Below the pieces are notes generated by a model. The model was not told the origin of the DNA. It was given only the letters and a program-made list of their open reading frames with translations, and ran no database searches. Shown one piece after another: positions 25,564-33,815 of a stretch of DNA of 64,000 nt. Location of the stretch: the NCBI RefSeq assembly GCF_022014495.1, contig NZ_JAKLSQ010000023.1:12722-76721 (forward strand). The letters are read 5' to 3'. Positions within the stretch are counted from its first letter, which is position 1; the number at the start of each line of letters is the position of its first letter. The DNA is from Sandaracinobacteroides sayramensis (GTDB lineage Bacteria; Pseudomonadota; Alphaproteobacteria; Sphingomonadales; Sphingomonadaceae). The position numbers and the translations under genes were made by a program.

Positions 25564-26597
25564 GCGGTGGAGCTGCACATTGGCGGCAGCCGGGTTGCAC
25601 CGCCATCGCAGAGTGATTGTTGCCATCGCAGCGCCCCGCAGACGAGCGGCCCGCCTGCGCCAGACTCTTGGCGGCCGCTCCGGCGGGCCGCTCGTCCGCT
25701 CCACCGTCGCGCCTGTGGTGACGCAGAAAGGCCGCTGCGCTGCTGCACGTCGCACGGCGAATACGCACCGGATCGTGGGCGAATCCAGCAGCAGGATTGC
25801 GGATCGGCGGCAGTAGTCGCGCCGCCTCGGCAGAGCTTTTCTTGCAGTGTCCATGCAAGAAATCGGCGCGTTCAGAGCAAGACTAGAAATTGGCGTTTCT
25901 GGCGGAAAGGGCGGGATTTTAAGAGCGCAAGCTTCTGGGGGCGCACGCATGATCGCGACAGCGCTGATGATAACGCCGCGGCCGTCACGGTGACGGCCGC
26001 AAACTGAACAGAGGAATCCGCGCGAGCGGATGAGGACTGGTGCAGACGAGGAATGACGGGAAGCACGCTATCTTGCCTGCGGCCGCGCCGATCGAGAGAC
26101 GGCCGGGCCGCGCCGGAGTGCCTGTGATGTGCCCCGTGAATCCGATGGCAAAATGCACCGTGACGGACAAAGCGCTGCCGTTCAAACGCAGCCCGACCAC
26201 CCCGTCACAGAGTGCGGACAAGTGCACGGCGCGCCAGAACTCATGCTTGCGGATGCTCTCTTGCGAACAGACAGTGTGCAGATCATGATGAGGAAAAAGG
26301 ATGTATCAAGATGAGCAAGACAGTTGTGAAAGTAGAGCCGATTACAAGGGCAAGATAAAGGAACATGGCACTACGTCGCCAATGTTCTGAAAATTATTAT
26401 TGTCTGCACACTGGTTAGGTGGTGCGCAAGCGGCACCCCATTTTTGCCCCCCATAGTGCCGCGCTTTCTCATAACCATTTGTTTATTATGCTTCTTATCC
26501 GGCACCATTGGCAGATTTTCGGCGTTTTTCATACTTTTCGATCGGTCAACGGTTGCGGTGACTGTCGCCACCACAGCCAGACAGCAGCGTTGCGAAT
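25564..26597. other. Long non-coding region rich in inverted repeats
   Basis: About 1 kb without a convincing gene. The left half holds three perfect inverted repeats: 15-base arms at 25641-25655/25682-25696; 8-base arms at 25839-25846/25854-25861; and 10-base arms at 25978-25987/25991-26000. At 26311 a 15-codon ORF (MSKTVVKVEPITRAR) ends at a TAA and may be the start of a lost gene. This could be a transfer or replication origin, or a control region. Confidence 0.55.
25641..25696. repeat. 15-base perfect inverted repeat with a 26-base loop
   Basis: GACGAGCGGCCCGCC at 25641-25655 and its exact complement GGCGGGCCGCTCGTC at 25682-25696. There is no T-run, so it does not look like a simple terminator. 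Confidence 0.75.
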
Positions 26598-26619
26598 CAG
26601 ATAAGTGTGTGCTTATCTG
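26598..26619 (+). promoter_or_regulatory. Operator-like inverted repeat before the ArsR-type gene
   Basis: CAGATAAG-TGTGTG-CTTATCTG, a perfect 8-base dyad whose last base is five bases from the ATG at 26625. Its position over the translation start region fits autorepression by the ArsR-type protein. Confidence 0.65.
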
Positions 26620-26624
26620 TCGGC

Positions 26625-26939
26625 ATGATCGAGAACGAGATTTTCAAAGCTCTGGCCGACCCGACTCGCCGCGCGATCTTCGAGAAGCTGGCGAGCGGCA
26701 GCATGAACGCCAGCGCCCTGCGTGACGGCATGGACATCAGCCAACCGGCCATGTCCCAGCACCTTTCCGTCCTGCGCAGCGCGCGGCTGGTCCGCGAGGA
26801 ACGACGGGGGCGCTTCGTGAACTACGAGGTCGATCCAGACGGACTCGCGCTGATAGCCGGTTGGCTGGCGAAGTATCGGGCTTACTGGCCAGCCCGAATT
26901 GATGCGTTGAAGGCTTTACTGAAGGACATGGACCAATGA
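26625..26939 (+). CDS. ArsR-family winged-helix regulator
   Basis: 104 residues from the ATG at 26625. A start six codons earlier (26607) would lie inside the operator. MIENEIFKALADPTRRAIFE and MDISQPAMSQHLSVLRSARL followed by VREERRGRFVNYEV are the ArsR helix-turn-helix and wing. No metal-binding Cys pair is seen, so it belongs to the group that partners SRPBCC proteins. Its stop overlaps the next start as ATGA, giving a two-gene unit. Confidence 0.9.
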   Translation: MIENEIFKALADPTRRAIFEKLASGSMNASALRDGMDISQPAMSQHLSVLRSARLVREERRGRFVNYEVDPDGLALIAGWLAKYRAYWPARIDALKALLKDMDQ

Positions 26940-27295
26940 GCGATACGGAGGCCGAAAGGCAGGAAAAGGATCTGGTGCTTGAATACGAACTCGACGCACC
27001 GCCGGAGAAGGTCTGGCAGGCAGTCAGCAATCCCACCTTTCGGGAGGCATGGTTGCCCAAGCAGGAGTTGGCCGAGACCGAGCCAGTCTCCACGGCACAG
27101 GGCGAGGAAGTTAGCTACAGGATGCGGGACGGTGAACCTCCCTTTCTTGAGAGCATCGTCACGTTTCAGGTCAGACCCGATGCCAATGGCGGCACGATAC
27201 TCAGGATCGTTCACGGGTTGACGGATGCGAGGCTGACTCCGCGGATGCCGCCAGCGGCGAATAACAATGCGCCCTGGCTGATGCGCGCCGCCTGA
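26936..27295 (+). CDS. SRPBCC/AHSA1-like protein
   Basis: 119 residues. DLVLEYELDAPPEKVWQAVS and NPTFREAWLPKQEL are the opening of the START-like SRPBCC fold. The domain is shorter than the usual 140-160 residues and ends with APWLMRAA, so the C-terminal helix may be degenerate or missing. ArsR-SRPBCC pairs are common and thought to sense or bind hydrophobic ligands. The ClpP-like gene follows 45 bases downstream. Confidence 0.8.
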   Translation: MSDTEAERQEKDLVLEYELDAPPEKVWQAVSNPTFREAWLPKQELAETEPVSTAQGEEVSYRMRDGEPPFLESIVTFQVRPDANGGTILRIVHGLTDARLTPRMPPAANNNAPWLMRAA

Positions 27296-27340
27296 CGCTT
27301 TAGCCAGTCACCTTAAATCCTAACCTACAGGAGTTCGCCC

Positions 27341-27964
27341 ATGCGCGAAGCGATGCAACTCGTCCCTATGGTCATTGAGCAATCCAGCCGTGGCGAACGC
27401 TCTTTCGACATTTATTCCCGCCTTCTCCGCGAGAGGATCATTTTCCTGAACGGCGAGGTCAACGACACGGTTTCTGCGCTCGTTTGCGCACAGTTGCTGT
27501 TTCTGGAAGCCGAGAATCCCAAGAAGGCAATCCAACTCTACATCAATTCCCCCGGTGGCGTCGTCACCAGTGGCCTCGCCATGTATGACACCATGCGCTA
27601 CATCCGCGCCCCGGTTCATACACTTTGCATGGGGACGGCCCGTTCAATGGGGTCGTTCCTGCTGATGGCGGGCGAAGCCGGCGAACGCGCCGCGCTGCCA
27701 AACGCCAGCATCCTGATTCACCAGCCGTCAGGCGGTTTCCAAGGACAGGCATCGGACATGTTGATCCATGCCGAAGAAATCCTGAAAACCAAGCAGCGTA
27801 TGACGCGGCTTTATGCCCAACATTGCAAACGCTCCTATGAGGATTTTGAGCAAGGCATGGACCGCGACCGCTTCATGACGGCAGAGGAAGCGCTGGAATG
27901 GGGGCTGATTGATCGCATCCTGACTGAGCGCGAAATAGTTGCATCGCCGGAAGTCACCACATGA
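27341..27964 (+). CDS. clpP: ClpP-like serine protease (accessory paralogue)
   Basis: 207 residues. The fold and catalytic residues are present: nucleophile Ser102 in [14 protein letters not shown], His127 in [13 protein letters not shown], and an Asp in the RMTRLYA...DRDRFM region. [20 protein letters not shown] is the oxyanion segment. It should be an active peptidase. It needs a Clp ATPase partner, presumably from the chromosome. Such copies beside a LysR gene occur on mobile elements. The target is unknown, possibly a regulator or host protein. Confidence 0.92.
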   Translation: MREAMQLVPMVIEQSSRGERSFDIYSRLLRERIIFLNGEVNDTVSALVCAQLLFLEAENPKKAIQLYINSPGGVVTSGLAMYDTMRYIRAPVHTLCMGTARSMGSFLLMAGEAGERAALPNASILIHQPSGGFQGQASDMLIHAEEILKTKQRMTRLYAQHCKRSYEDFEQGMDRDRFMTAEEALEWGLIDRILTEREIVASPEVTT

Positions 27965-28032
27965 CGGCCCGTTGGGAAATTCGCGCGTCCGCCGACGCGA
28001 TAACCGGCACTTCCTGACCGAAGTATGCGGCG

Positions 28033-28989
28033 ATGAGAAGGCGGATTCACAAGAACACCGAGTCGACTCAATCCCCCGCACTTCTGCGCGGACGCATCCC
28101 CATGGCGGCCTTGGTGCAAACGCTTGCGGTTGCCGAATATCTCAGCTTCCATCGTGCCGCGCGGGCGCTCGGCACGAGCCAATCCAGCGTCAGCGCCCGC
28201 GTGAAAGCGCTTGAGGAAGAACTTGGCGTTCTGCTGTTCCAACGAAACACGCGCGGCGTCCGGCTTACCGAGGCTGGACGTAGCTTCATTGCGCAGGTCG
28301 GCGGCGCGCTGGAGACATTGGACCGCGCCGTGAAGACCGCTGGCATGGTGGCGCGGGGCGAACATGGCGCGCTTCGCATTGGTGTTCATGGCCTTGTCGC
28401 GGGCGGTTTTCTCGACCGGCTGCTGAATCGTTTCCGCCGCCTTCATGTCGGGGTGTCGCTGCACATCACGGAAAGCACGGCCCGCGATGCGCAGATACAG
28501 GTGCGGGAGGATCAGCTGGATGTGGCCTTCATAGCCTGCACCCATGAAATCCCCGATCTGCGTTCCCGCGTAATCTGGCGCGACCGGCTCATGGTCGCGA
28601 TGCCAGAAACGAATGGTCTGGCTCGGCAAGACCATATCGAATGGCAACACCTTGCGCCGGAAACCTTCCTTGTGCGCGAGAGCGGCACCGGCCCGCAGGT
28701 TCATGATCTTATCGTGTTGCGCGCGGCGGGAAAGTGGCCGGTTCCCACTATCTCGCGTTGCAACGTGGGGCGGGATTCCCTGCTGGCGATGATCGCGGCG
28801 GGACAGGGTATTTCCCTGTTCACCGCCGAAAACCTTGGGCTTGTGCCATCCGCTATCGTCGCTCGCGAGATTGCCGACGAACAGGAGGCCGTTGCCTTCT
28901 CCGCCATCTGGTCGCCGCATAACCAGAGCCAAACCCTGCGCAATATGCTGGATCTTGCAGGTCGGATGCAGCGAGAATCGGGATCGTGA
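28033..28989 (+). CDS. LysR-family regulator (element-associated group)
   Basis: 318 residues. The lead MRRRIHKNTESTQSPALLRG is shared with the regulator at 56321-57292, which supports this far upstream start. The HTH is in EYLSFHRAARALGTSQSSVS followed by ARVKALEEELGVLLFQRNTR. The C-terminal part includes FSAIWSPHNQSQTLRNML. It is one of three related genes in this window (also 56321-57292 and the fragment at 61965). It lies 68 bases after clpP and may share its transcript. Confidence 0.88.
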   Translation: MRRRIHKNTESTQSPALLRGRIPMAALVQTLAVAEYLSFHRAARALGTSQSSVSARVKALEEELGVLLFQRNTRGVRLTEAGRSFIAQVGGALETLDRAVKTAGMVARGEHGALRIGVHGLVAGGFLDRLLNRFRRLHVGVSLHITESTARDAQIQVREDQLDVAFIACTHEIPDLRSRVIWRDRLMVAMPETNGLARQDHIEWQHLAPETFLVRESGTGPQVHDLIVLRAAGKWPVPTISRCNVGRDSLLAMIAAGQGISLFTAENLGLVPSAIVAREIADEQEAVAFSAIWSPHNQSQTLRNMLDLAGRMQRESGS

Positions 28990-29140
28990 TTGATAGGGAG
29001 GCGAAGATGAGCGACTATAGAAACCCATCCTATTTGCCGCCGATACTTCGCTATGGCCGCACGGCCTGCGATTTCGTTTCTTATTCTACTCTTGAAGCTG
29101 CTTCATGCCTGTTTGAGTCCAACAACTTGCAGGCAGCGGC

Positions 29141-29368
29141 ATGGGAGACGACACCGAGCCGGAACGGTTCAGACCGGCCAACGACAATAGCGGCCCGAAC
29201 GGTGAGCCGGACGCCGAGACGTGGCGCAGGATCGACCATACGGCACTGACGCTTGTGCGCATTATCGCCCGCCGTATGGCGCGGGAGGATTTCGAGCGGC
29301 TGACCGCCGCAAACGACAACAGGCCCATTGCGCCCAAGGAAACGGAGGACGGGGCCGACACCGATTGA
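29141..29368 (+). CDS. Small conserved protein upstream of serine recombinase 1
   Basis: 75 residues, acidic with a basic helix: TALTLVRIIARRMAREDFER. The protein at 36352-36564 has the comparable VQLARLLGRQMARQNFEAQM and occupies the same place before recombinase 2. That two unrelated-looking leaders share this helix suggests a recombination accessory or directionality protein, but no family was recognised. It ends 13 bases before the recombinase start. Confidence 0.55.
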   Translation: MGDDTEPERFRPANDNSGPNGEPDAETWRRIDHTALTLVRIIARRMAREDFERLTAANDNRPIAPKETEDGADTD

Positions 29369-29381
29369 AAGGACCGTTCCC

Positions 29382-31169
29382 ATGAATGTTGCCCGTCCAG
29401 CGCCTCGCGTAGCCCTTTACGCCCGCTATTCATCCGACAATCAGCGTGACGCTTCCATCGAAGACCAGTTGCGCCAGTGCCGCGAACGCGCCGCCCGCGA
29501 GGGCTGGACCATCGTGGAAAGCTATTCCGACCGCGCCATTTCCGGCGCATCGCTTATCCGCCCCGGCATTCAGTCCGTTCTCGCCGACGCGCAGGCGGGC
29601 CGTTTCGACATTCTGCTATCGGAAGCACTCGACCGCATCAGCCGAGATCAGGAGGACGTGGCGGGCGCGTTCAAGCGCCTGCGCTTTGCGGGCGTGACGA
29701 TCTTCACCTTGTCGGAAGGCGAGATCAGCGAACTTCATGTCGGCCTGAAAGGCACCATGAACGCCCTGTTCCTCAAAGACCTTGCCATCAAGACCCATCG
29801 TGGCATCCGGGGCCGCGTGGAAGCCGGAAAGATCGGTGGCGGCAACTCCTTTGGCTATCGCGTCGCCCACCAGCTCGACGCGCGCGGCGAGCCAATCCGG
29901 GGCGAACGCACCATCATCGAGGAACAGGCGGAGATTGTCCGGCGCATCTTCCGAGAATATGTCGCGGGCAAAGGGCCGCAGCGCATCGCCGCCGATCTCA
30001 ACCGCGACGGCATCCCCAGCCCCACCGGCAAACGCTGGGGCGATACCGTCATTCGGGGCAATCGCGTCCTCGGCTCCGGCATCCTCAATTGCGAGCTTTA
30101 TGTCGGCCGCCTGGTCTGGAACCGTCAGCGCAAGGTGAAGAACCCCGACACGGGCCGCTATGCCTATCGCCTCAATCCGAAATCCGAATGGGTTTTCGGC
30201 GAAGCGCCGGAACTGCGCATCATCCCGCAAGAGCTTTGGGACGCCGCCAAGGCGCGGCAGGACCAACTGACCGGGCTTTATGAAAGGCAGATCGACCATT
30301 CCCGCGCCGCCATGCGCGAGATGATGGCGAAGAACGGCGGGCTGAACGCCACCCACCGGCCACGCACCATGCTGTCCGGCCTCGTGTTCTGCGGCTGCTG
30401 CGGCGGCACCTACCGGCGACGCGGCCATGACCGCTACACCTGCACCAACCATGCGCTCGGCAACGGCTGCGACAATGCCCGCACCGTCCCGCGCGAGGCG
30501 TTGGAAGCCCGTGTCCTGACCGGCCTGCGCGAGCACATGATGACCCCGGAAATGGCGGCGGAAGCCATGCGCGTCTATGCCGAGGAAACCAACCGCCTCA
30601 ACCGCGAGCGCCGCATCACCGCCGAAACTACCCGCCGCGAGCTTGCCGACACCGCCAAGGCTATTGCCGAGATCGTGCGCGTCATTGAGCAGGGCGGCTG
30701 GCACCGCGCCCTGTCCGACCGGCTGACCGAGCTTGAAGCGAAACAGGACAGCCTCACCACCGCCCGCCTGTCGGACACGCCGCAGGACGTTCCCGACATT
30801 CACCCCGGCATCGCGGAAACCTTTCGGCGCAGGATCGAGCGGCTGACTGCTGCGCTCGACCATCCCGACGACGCGCTCGAAGCGGCCGACGCCATCCGCG
30901 AGGTCATCGACCGTATCGTCATCACTCCCGGCAAGAGACGCGGCAGCTACAGCGTCACCCTGCAAGGTGAGCTTGGCGCTATCCTCGACTGGATCGAGCG
31001 CACCGGAAAACCCGGCTACACGCCCGATCCCGACATCGCCTCATCCCGATTGTCTACGCCGGTCAAAACATGGGCGAGCAGCGGGTGTGCAAACGGAAAG
31101 AGGCTTCGCGGGGAACCGGCTGCACGGAACGCGCCTGCGCGTGGAGGAAGCCGGGCGGAAGCCTCTTGA
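29382..31169 (+). CDS. Large serine recombinase 1
   Basis: 595 residues from the ATG at 29382 (GAAAGGACC upstream). The resolvase domain starts VALYARYSSDNQRDASIEDQ with the catalytic Ser at about residue 17. The central Recombinase domain includes GRVEAGKIGGGNSFGYRV and NRDGIPSPTGKRWGDTVIRG. A zinc ribbon CGCCGGTYRRRGHDRYTC and a coiled coil follow. The last 40 or so residues are Arg/Ala/Gly-rich and unlike the family, as though the gene runs into foreign sequence after STPVK. It catalyses site-specific integration, excision or inversion. Confidence 0.92.
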   Translation: MNVARPAPRVALYARYSSDNQRDASIEDQLRQCRERAAREGWTIVESYSDRAISGASLIRPGIQSVLADAQAGRFDILLSEALDRISRDQEDVAGAFKRLRFAGVTIFTLSEGEISELHVGLKGTMNALFLKDLAIKTHRGIRGRVEAGKIGGGNSFGYRVAHQLDARGEPIRGERTIIEEQAEIVRRIFREYVAGKGPQRIAADLNRDGIPSPTGKRWGDTVIRGNRVLGSGILNCELYVGRLVWNRQRKVKNPDTGRYAYRLNPKSEWVFGEAPELRIIPQELWDAAKARQDQLTGLYERQIDHSRAAMREMMAKNGGLNATHRPRTMLSGLVFCGCCGGTYRRRGHDRYTCTNHALGNGCDNARTVPREALEARVLTGLREHMMTPEMAAEAMRVYAEETNRLNRERRITAETTRRELADTAKAIAEIVRVIEQGGWHRALSDRLTELEAKQDSLTTARLSDTPQDVPDIHPGIAETFRRRIERLTAALDHPDDALEAADAIREVIDRIVITPGKRRGSYSVTLQGELGAILDWIERTGKPGYTPDPDIASSRLSTPVKTWASSGCANGKRLRGEPAARNAPARGGSRAEAS

Positions 31170-31374
31170 AGTGCGCTGAGGGCGGCGCCCTAAGCCTTTT
31201 TTGGTTGTTTCGACTGGGTGCTTTCAGACAGCAGCGGGTGGTGCCGGTGGTCAACACCAGCCAAAAGGAATATTCCAGCACAAGGGAGCGCTGCGCAGAC
31301 CAAAGGCCAGAACTACGCCACGAGGCCGACCTTAAGATGATACCAACATGTACAGTTGCAGATGGATTGAAAAA
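31170..31374. other. Intergenic region between convergent genes
   Basis: 205 bases between the stop of recombinase 1 and the stop of the DUF3732 ATPase. A run of T follows the recombinase end (CCTTTTTTGG near 31193), which could terminate it. Nothing else was recognised. Confidence 0.45.
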
Positions 31375-33330
31375 TCAGGTGACCTTATCTTCTGGCCAAT
31401 CTTCAGGAACCAGTGCGGGCGGCTTGGCCCAAGGTTCTTCGACCAGTGCGTCCTGAAACCACTCATCGCGCAGGTTCGCATGCTCAGTGACTATCAATTG
31501 GAAGCCTGGAACATCGTCTTGGGTGAACTTCAGCAACAACTCGAACAGCCGGCGCACCGCATTGAGGTCGGCGTCGGCTTCCGTCTTCTGCACTGAGCCA
31601 TCAGCATCCCTGTAGATCTGCTCAGAGGGGAAGTAGACTTGGGTTGGTTGGTCGATCAACAAAAAGCGCGGAATCGGACAGTTGTTCTGTGCCGCGAATA
31701 GATGCAGGGCGAGCAGTGCCGACAGATGGTAGGCAAGATGGTTCTCGCCGCCGCCGGTCCTGCTCATCGGCACAGGACGCTCTGGTCGATCGAAGATTAT
31801 TGTTAACTGTGACAGGTTAAACCGCGCAGGGTAAGGACCGAATTCGGCGTTGAATCTCTGGATGTACCGCGACACCTGTGCGGAGATATTGTTCAGGATC
31901 GAAGTCAGACGTTCGTTGCTATCATCGTCACCAATCTGTTCTTCTAGCTGCCTGACCTTGTTACCGAGGCGACGATTTTCCGCTTCCAGTTTGGCAATAT
32001 CCTCATTCGGGAGGAGCTTTTCCAAGAACAGGCTAATGCGACCAACCACACGCGCAGCCGCGTTGTTGCGGGTCCCCATCTGGGCAATGACTTCGTTGGC
32101 CGAGATGGCTGCGGACAGTTCTGTTTCCTTTTGCTTGATATCACCTGCGATCCCATCTAGCTTGTCCGTCAGTTCAGCTAGGTAGGCTTCGAGTTTGGGG
32201 CGCTGGCCGGTAGCGATGCGCAATTCCTTTTCGAGCGACTCCAACTCTTTGAGTAGAACGATAGCAACCGGAGTTTCCAGCGCCAAGTTTTTCTCGCTGA
32301 ACGGCCATTGCCATTCACCACTGTCGGGATTCTTCGGCAACGCCTTGATCGAGGCTAGGCGGTCTATCTGTTCGGCGGCCTCATTTTCGTAGCCACCCGC
32401 CCGCTTGGCGAACTGTCGTGCCGCGTCGATGCGGCTCTGAGCGTCACGGCGATCCTGACGCAACTGGGCCAACTCATCCTCCAGAAGCGAAACCCGGCTG
32501 CCGTCATCGTCTGGCACCGTTTCAGGCTTCCACGACAGCGCCGACCTCAGTGCGTCGATGATCCCGTCGGCATTCGGGTTCTCATCGGTGTTGCCGATGA
32601 CCCCCACCGTCTTTGCTTCCGAGTAGAGGCCGATGGCCTGTTCATGCGACGTGTCGACGGCGTCGCGCGCTTGCTCCAGCTTCTTGTTGCTAATTCTCAG
32701 ATCGCGCTGCGCTATTCGCAGTTTGGATTCCAGCTCGTAGCGATCTTGGGAGGAAACACCGAGCAGTATTGGCAGCGTATCGCGGATTGCCTGCGGTTGG
32801 AACTGCTCGTTCTGGCGATAGAACAGTTGGTCCTTGTTGGCGACCAACCCCTGCTTCTGGAACAGATAGTAAAACGTGTGCTTGACGTTCGCATCGTAGC
32901 TGGCGCGGCTGTGCTCAAGCGCGACCTCGGTGCGGTTTTCGGGAATGCCGAGCAAGCGAGATAGCAGCTCGACAATGCTGTCGTCATCGGTGTTGACCGC
33001 CAGTTCGTTGAACTCGGGTACCTGTAATTCGGTACCCCTTCGCAGCATTGCCGTGCTGCAACTGGCCCCGCCACCGGGCGGAGTCGGCTTGGCAATCAGC
33101 ACCTGTTCTTTCTCGAACTGATAGATCACGGCAAACCAGGCCACCTTGTCGCGGATGATACCTTCAGGGACGTTGAACGAGGAGCGTCCCATGCAGTATT
33201 CGATGATCTCTGAGAGCGCGGACTTGCCGGTTGAGGAACGACCGGTAATGATGTTGAGACCGTCTACCTTGAACTGGAGGTCACGGCGCTGGCCGTCATG
33301 GCTGTAGATATGGATTGATCTGATCTTCAT
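31375..33330 (-). CDS. DUF3732 ABC-type ATPase of an ABC-three-component system
   Basis: About 651 residues from the ATG at 33330, which overlaps the middle-component stop. An upstream start would add unsupported sequence. Walker A is GRSSTGKS at residues 30-37. Two long coiled-coil arms are in the middle (for example KLRIAQRDLRISNKKLEQAR). A conserved block reads MSRTGGGENHLAYHLSALLA, and Walker B is PRFLLIDQPTQVYFPSE. This is the DUF3732 family, the SMC-like ATPase of predicted anti-invader three-component systems. The zinc-hook cysteines of Rad50 are absent. Confidence 0.9.
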   Translation of the reverse strand: MKIRSIHIYSHDGQRRDLQFKVDGLNIITGRSSTGKSALSEIIEYCMGRSSFNVPEGIIRDKVAWFAVIYQFEKEQVLIAKPTPPGGGASCSTAMLRRGTELQVPEFNELAVNTDDDSIVELLSRLLGIPENRTEVALEHSRASYDANVKHTFYYLFQKQGLVANKDQLFYRQNEQFQPQAIRDTLPILLGVSSQDRYELESKLRIAQRDLRISNKKLEQARDAVDTSHEQAIGLYSEAKTVGVIGNTDENPNADGIIDALRSALSWKPETVPDDDGSRVSLLEDELAQLRQDRRDAQSRIDAARQFAKRAGGYENEAAEQIDRLASIKALPKNPDSGEWQWPFSEKNLALETPVAIVLLKELESLEKELRIATGQRPKLEAYLAELTDKLDGIAGDIKQKETELSAAISANEVIAQMGTRNNAAARVVGRISLFLEKLLPNEDIAKLEAENRRLGNKVRQLEEQIGDDDSNERLTSILNNISAQVSRYIQRFNAEFGPYPARFNLSQLTIIFDRPERPVPMSRTGGGENHLAYHLSALLALHLFAAQNNCPIPRFLLIDQPTQVYFPSEQIYRDADGSVQKTEADADLNAVRRLFELLLKFTQDDVPGFQLIVTEHANLRDEWFQDALVEEPWAKPPALVPEDWPEDKVT

Positions 33331-33815
33331 GGGCGAATCCCGAAAGTCGTGTAAACGGTCGCCCGATCGGCGATGCGTGCAAATTCCTTTCCGACGATAC
33401 GCGCCACTTTCTGACAAGCGACAGTTTCGGCGGTTCCATTGACGGTCTTACGCACCTTCTTGGGTACGGTCTGGATGCGACCGTCGTCCCCGACGGTGAT
33501 GCAACCACTTTCCATCAGTAGGCCAAACCCTTCGAAGGCATACGGCAGCATCTGCGTGACCCGGTCGCCGAAGCCCACCATGATTTGCTGGTTCTTCTCC
33601 GCCGTCTTGAGCAGATAGCTGCGTGAACTGCTGGCGATCACCTCACGCGAATCCTTGTGCAAACAGAGGGGCAGCACAAGCAGCGACAGCGAGAAGGGCA
33701 TGCCGCGGGCGTCTTCTTCTTCGTAACCATGCAAGGCGCGGAACAGAACCAAGCCGCAAAATGCTGGGTTGAACAGGTTTCGAATTTCGAAGGGGCGCTG
33801 ATCCCATCGCTTCAC
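33327..33815 (-). CDS. Three-component ABC system middle component
   Basis: 162 residues. WDQRPFEIRNLFNPAFCGLV and ALHGYEEEDARGMPFSLSLL, then LLVLPLCLHKDSREVI and a closing region VGKEFARIADRATVYTTFGI, match the small middle component found between the DUF3732 ATPase and the third component. It has a helical, winged-helix-like pattern. Four-base overlaps at both ends show tight translational coupling, so the three proteins probably form one complex. Confidence 0.88.
   Translation of the reverse strand: MKRWDQRPFEIRNLFNPAFCGLVLFRALHGYEEEDARGMPFSLSLLVLPLCLHKDSREVIASSSRSYLLKTAEKNQQIMVGFGDRVTQMLPYAFEGFGLLMESGCITVGDDGRIQTVPKKVRKTVNGTAETVACQKVARIVGKEFARIADRATVYTTFGIRP

Noticed and set aside
25985-26227. 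80-codon minus-strand ORF in the hairpin-rich region
   Set aside because: It begins and ends within inverted repeats, shows no motif, and has no ribosome binding site.
26311-26358. Start of a partition-like gene (MSKTVVKVEPITRAR)
   Set aside because: It stops after 15 codons. The resemblance to a ParB-type start is too weak to call even a pseudogene.
29616-30965. 449-codon minus-strand ORF opposite recombinase 1
   Set aside because: The opposite strand encodes a clear recombinase; the composition of this ORF (Gly/Ala/Val/Asp-rich) is that of an antisense frame.
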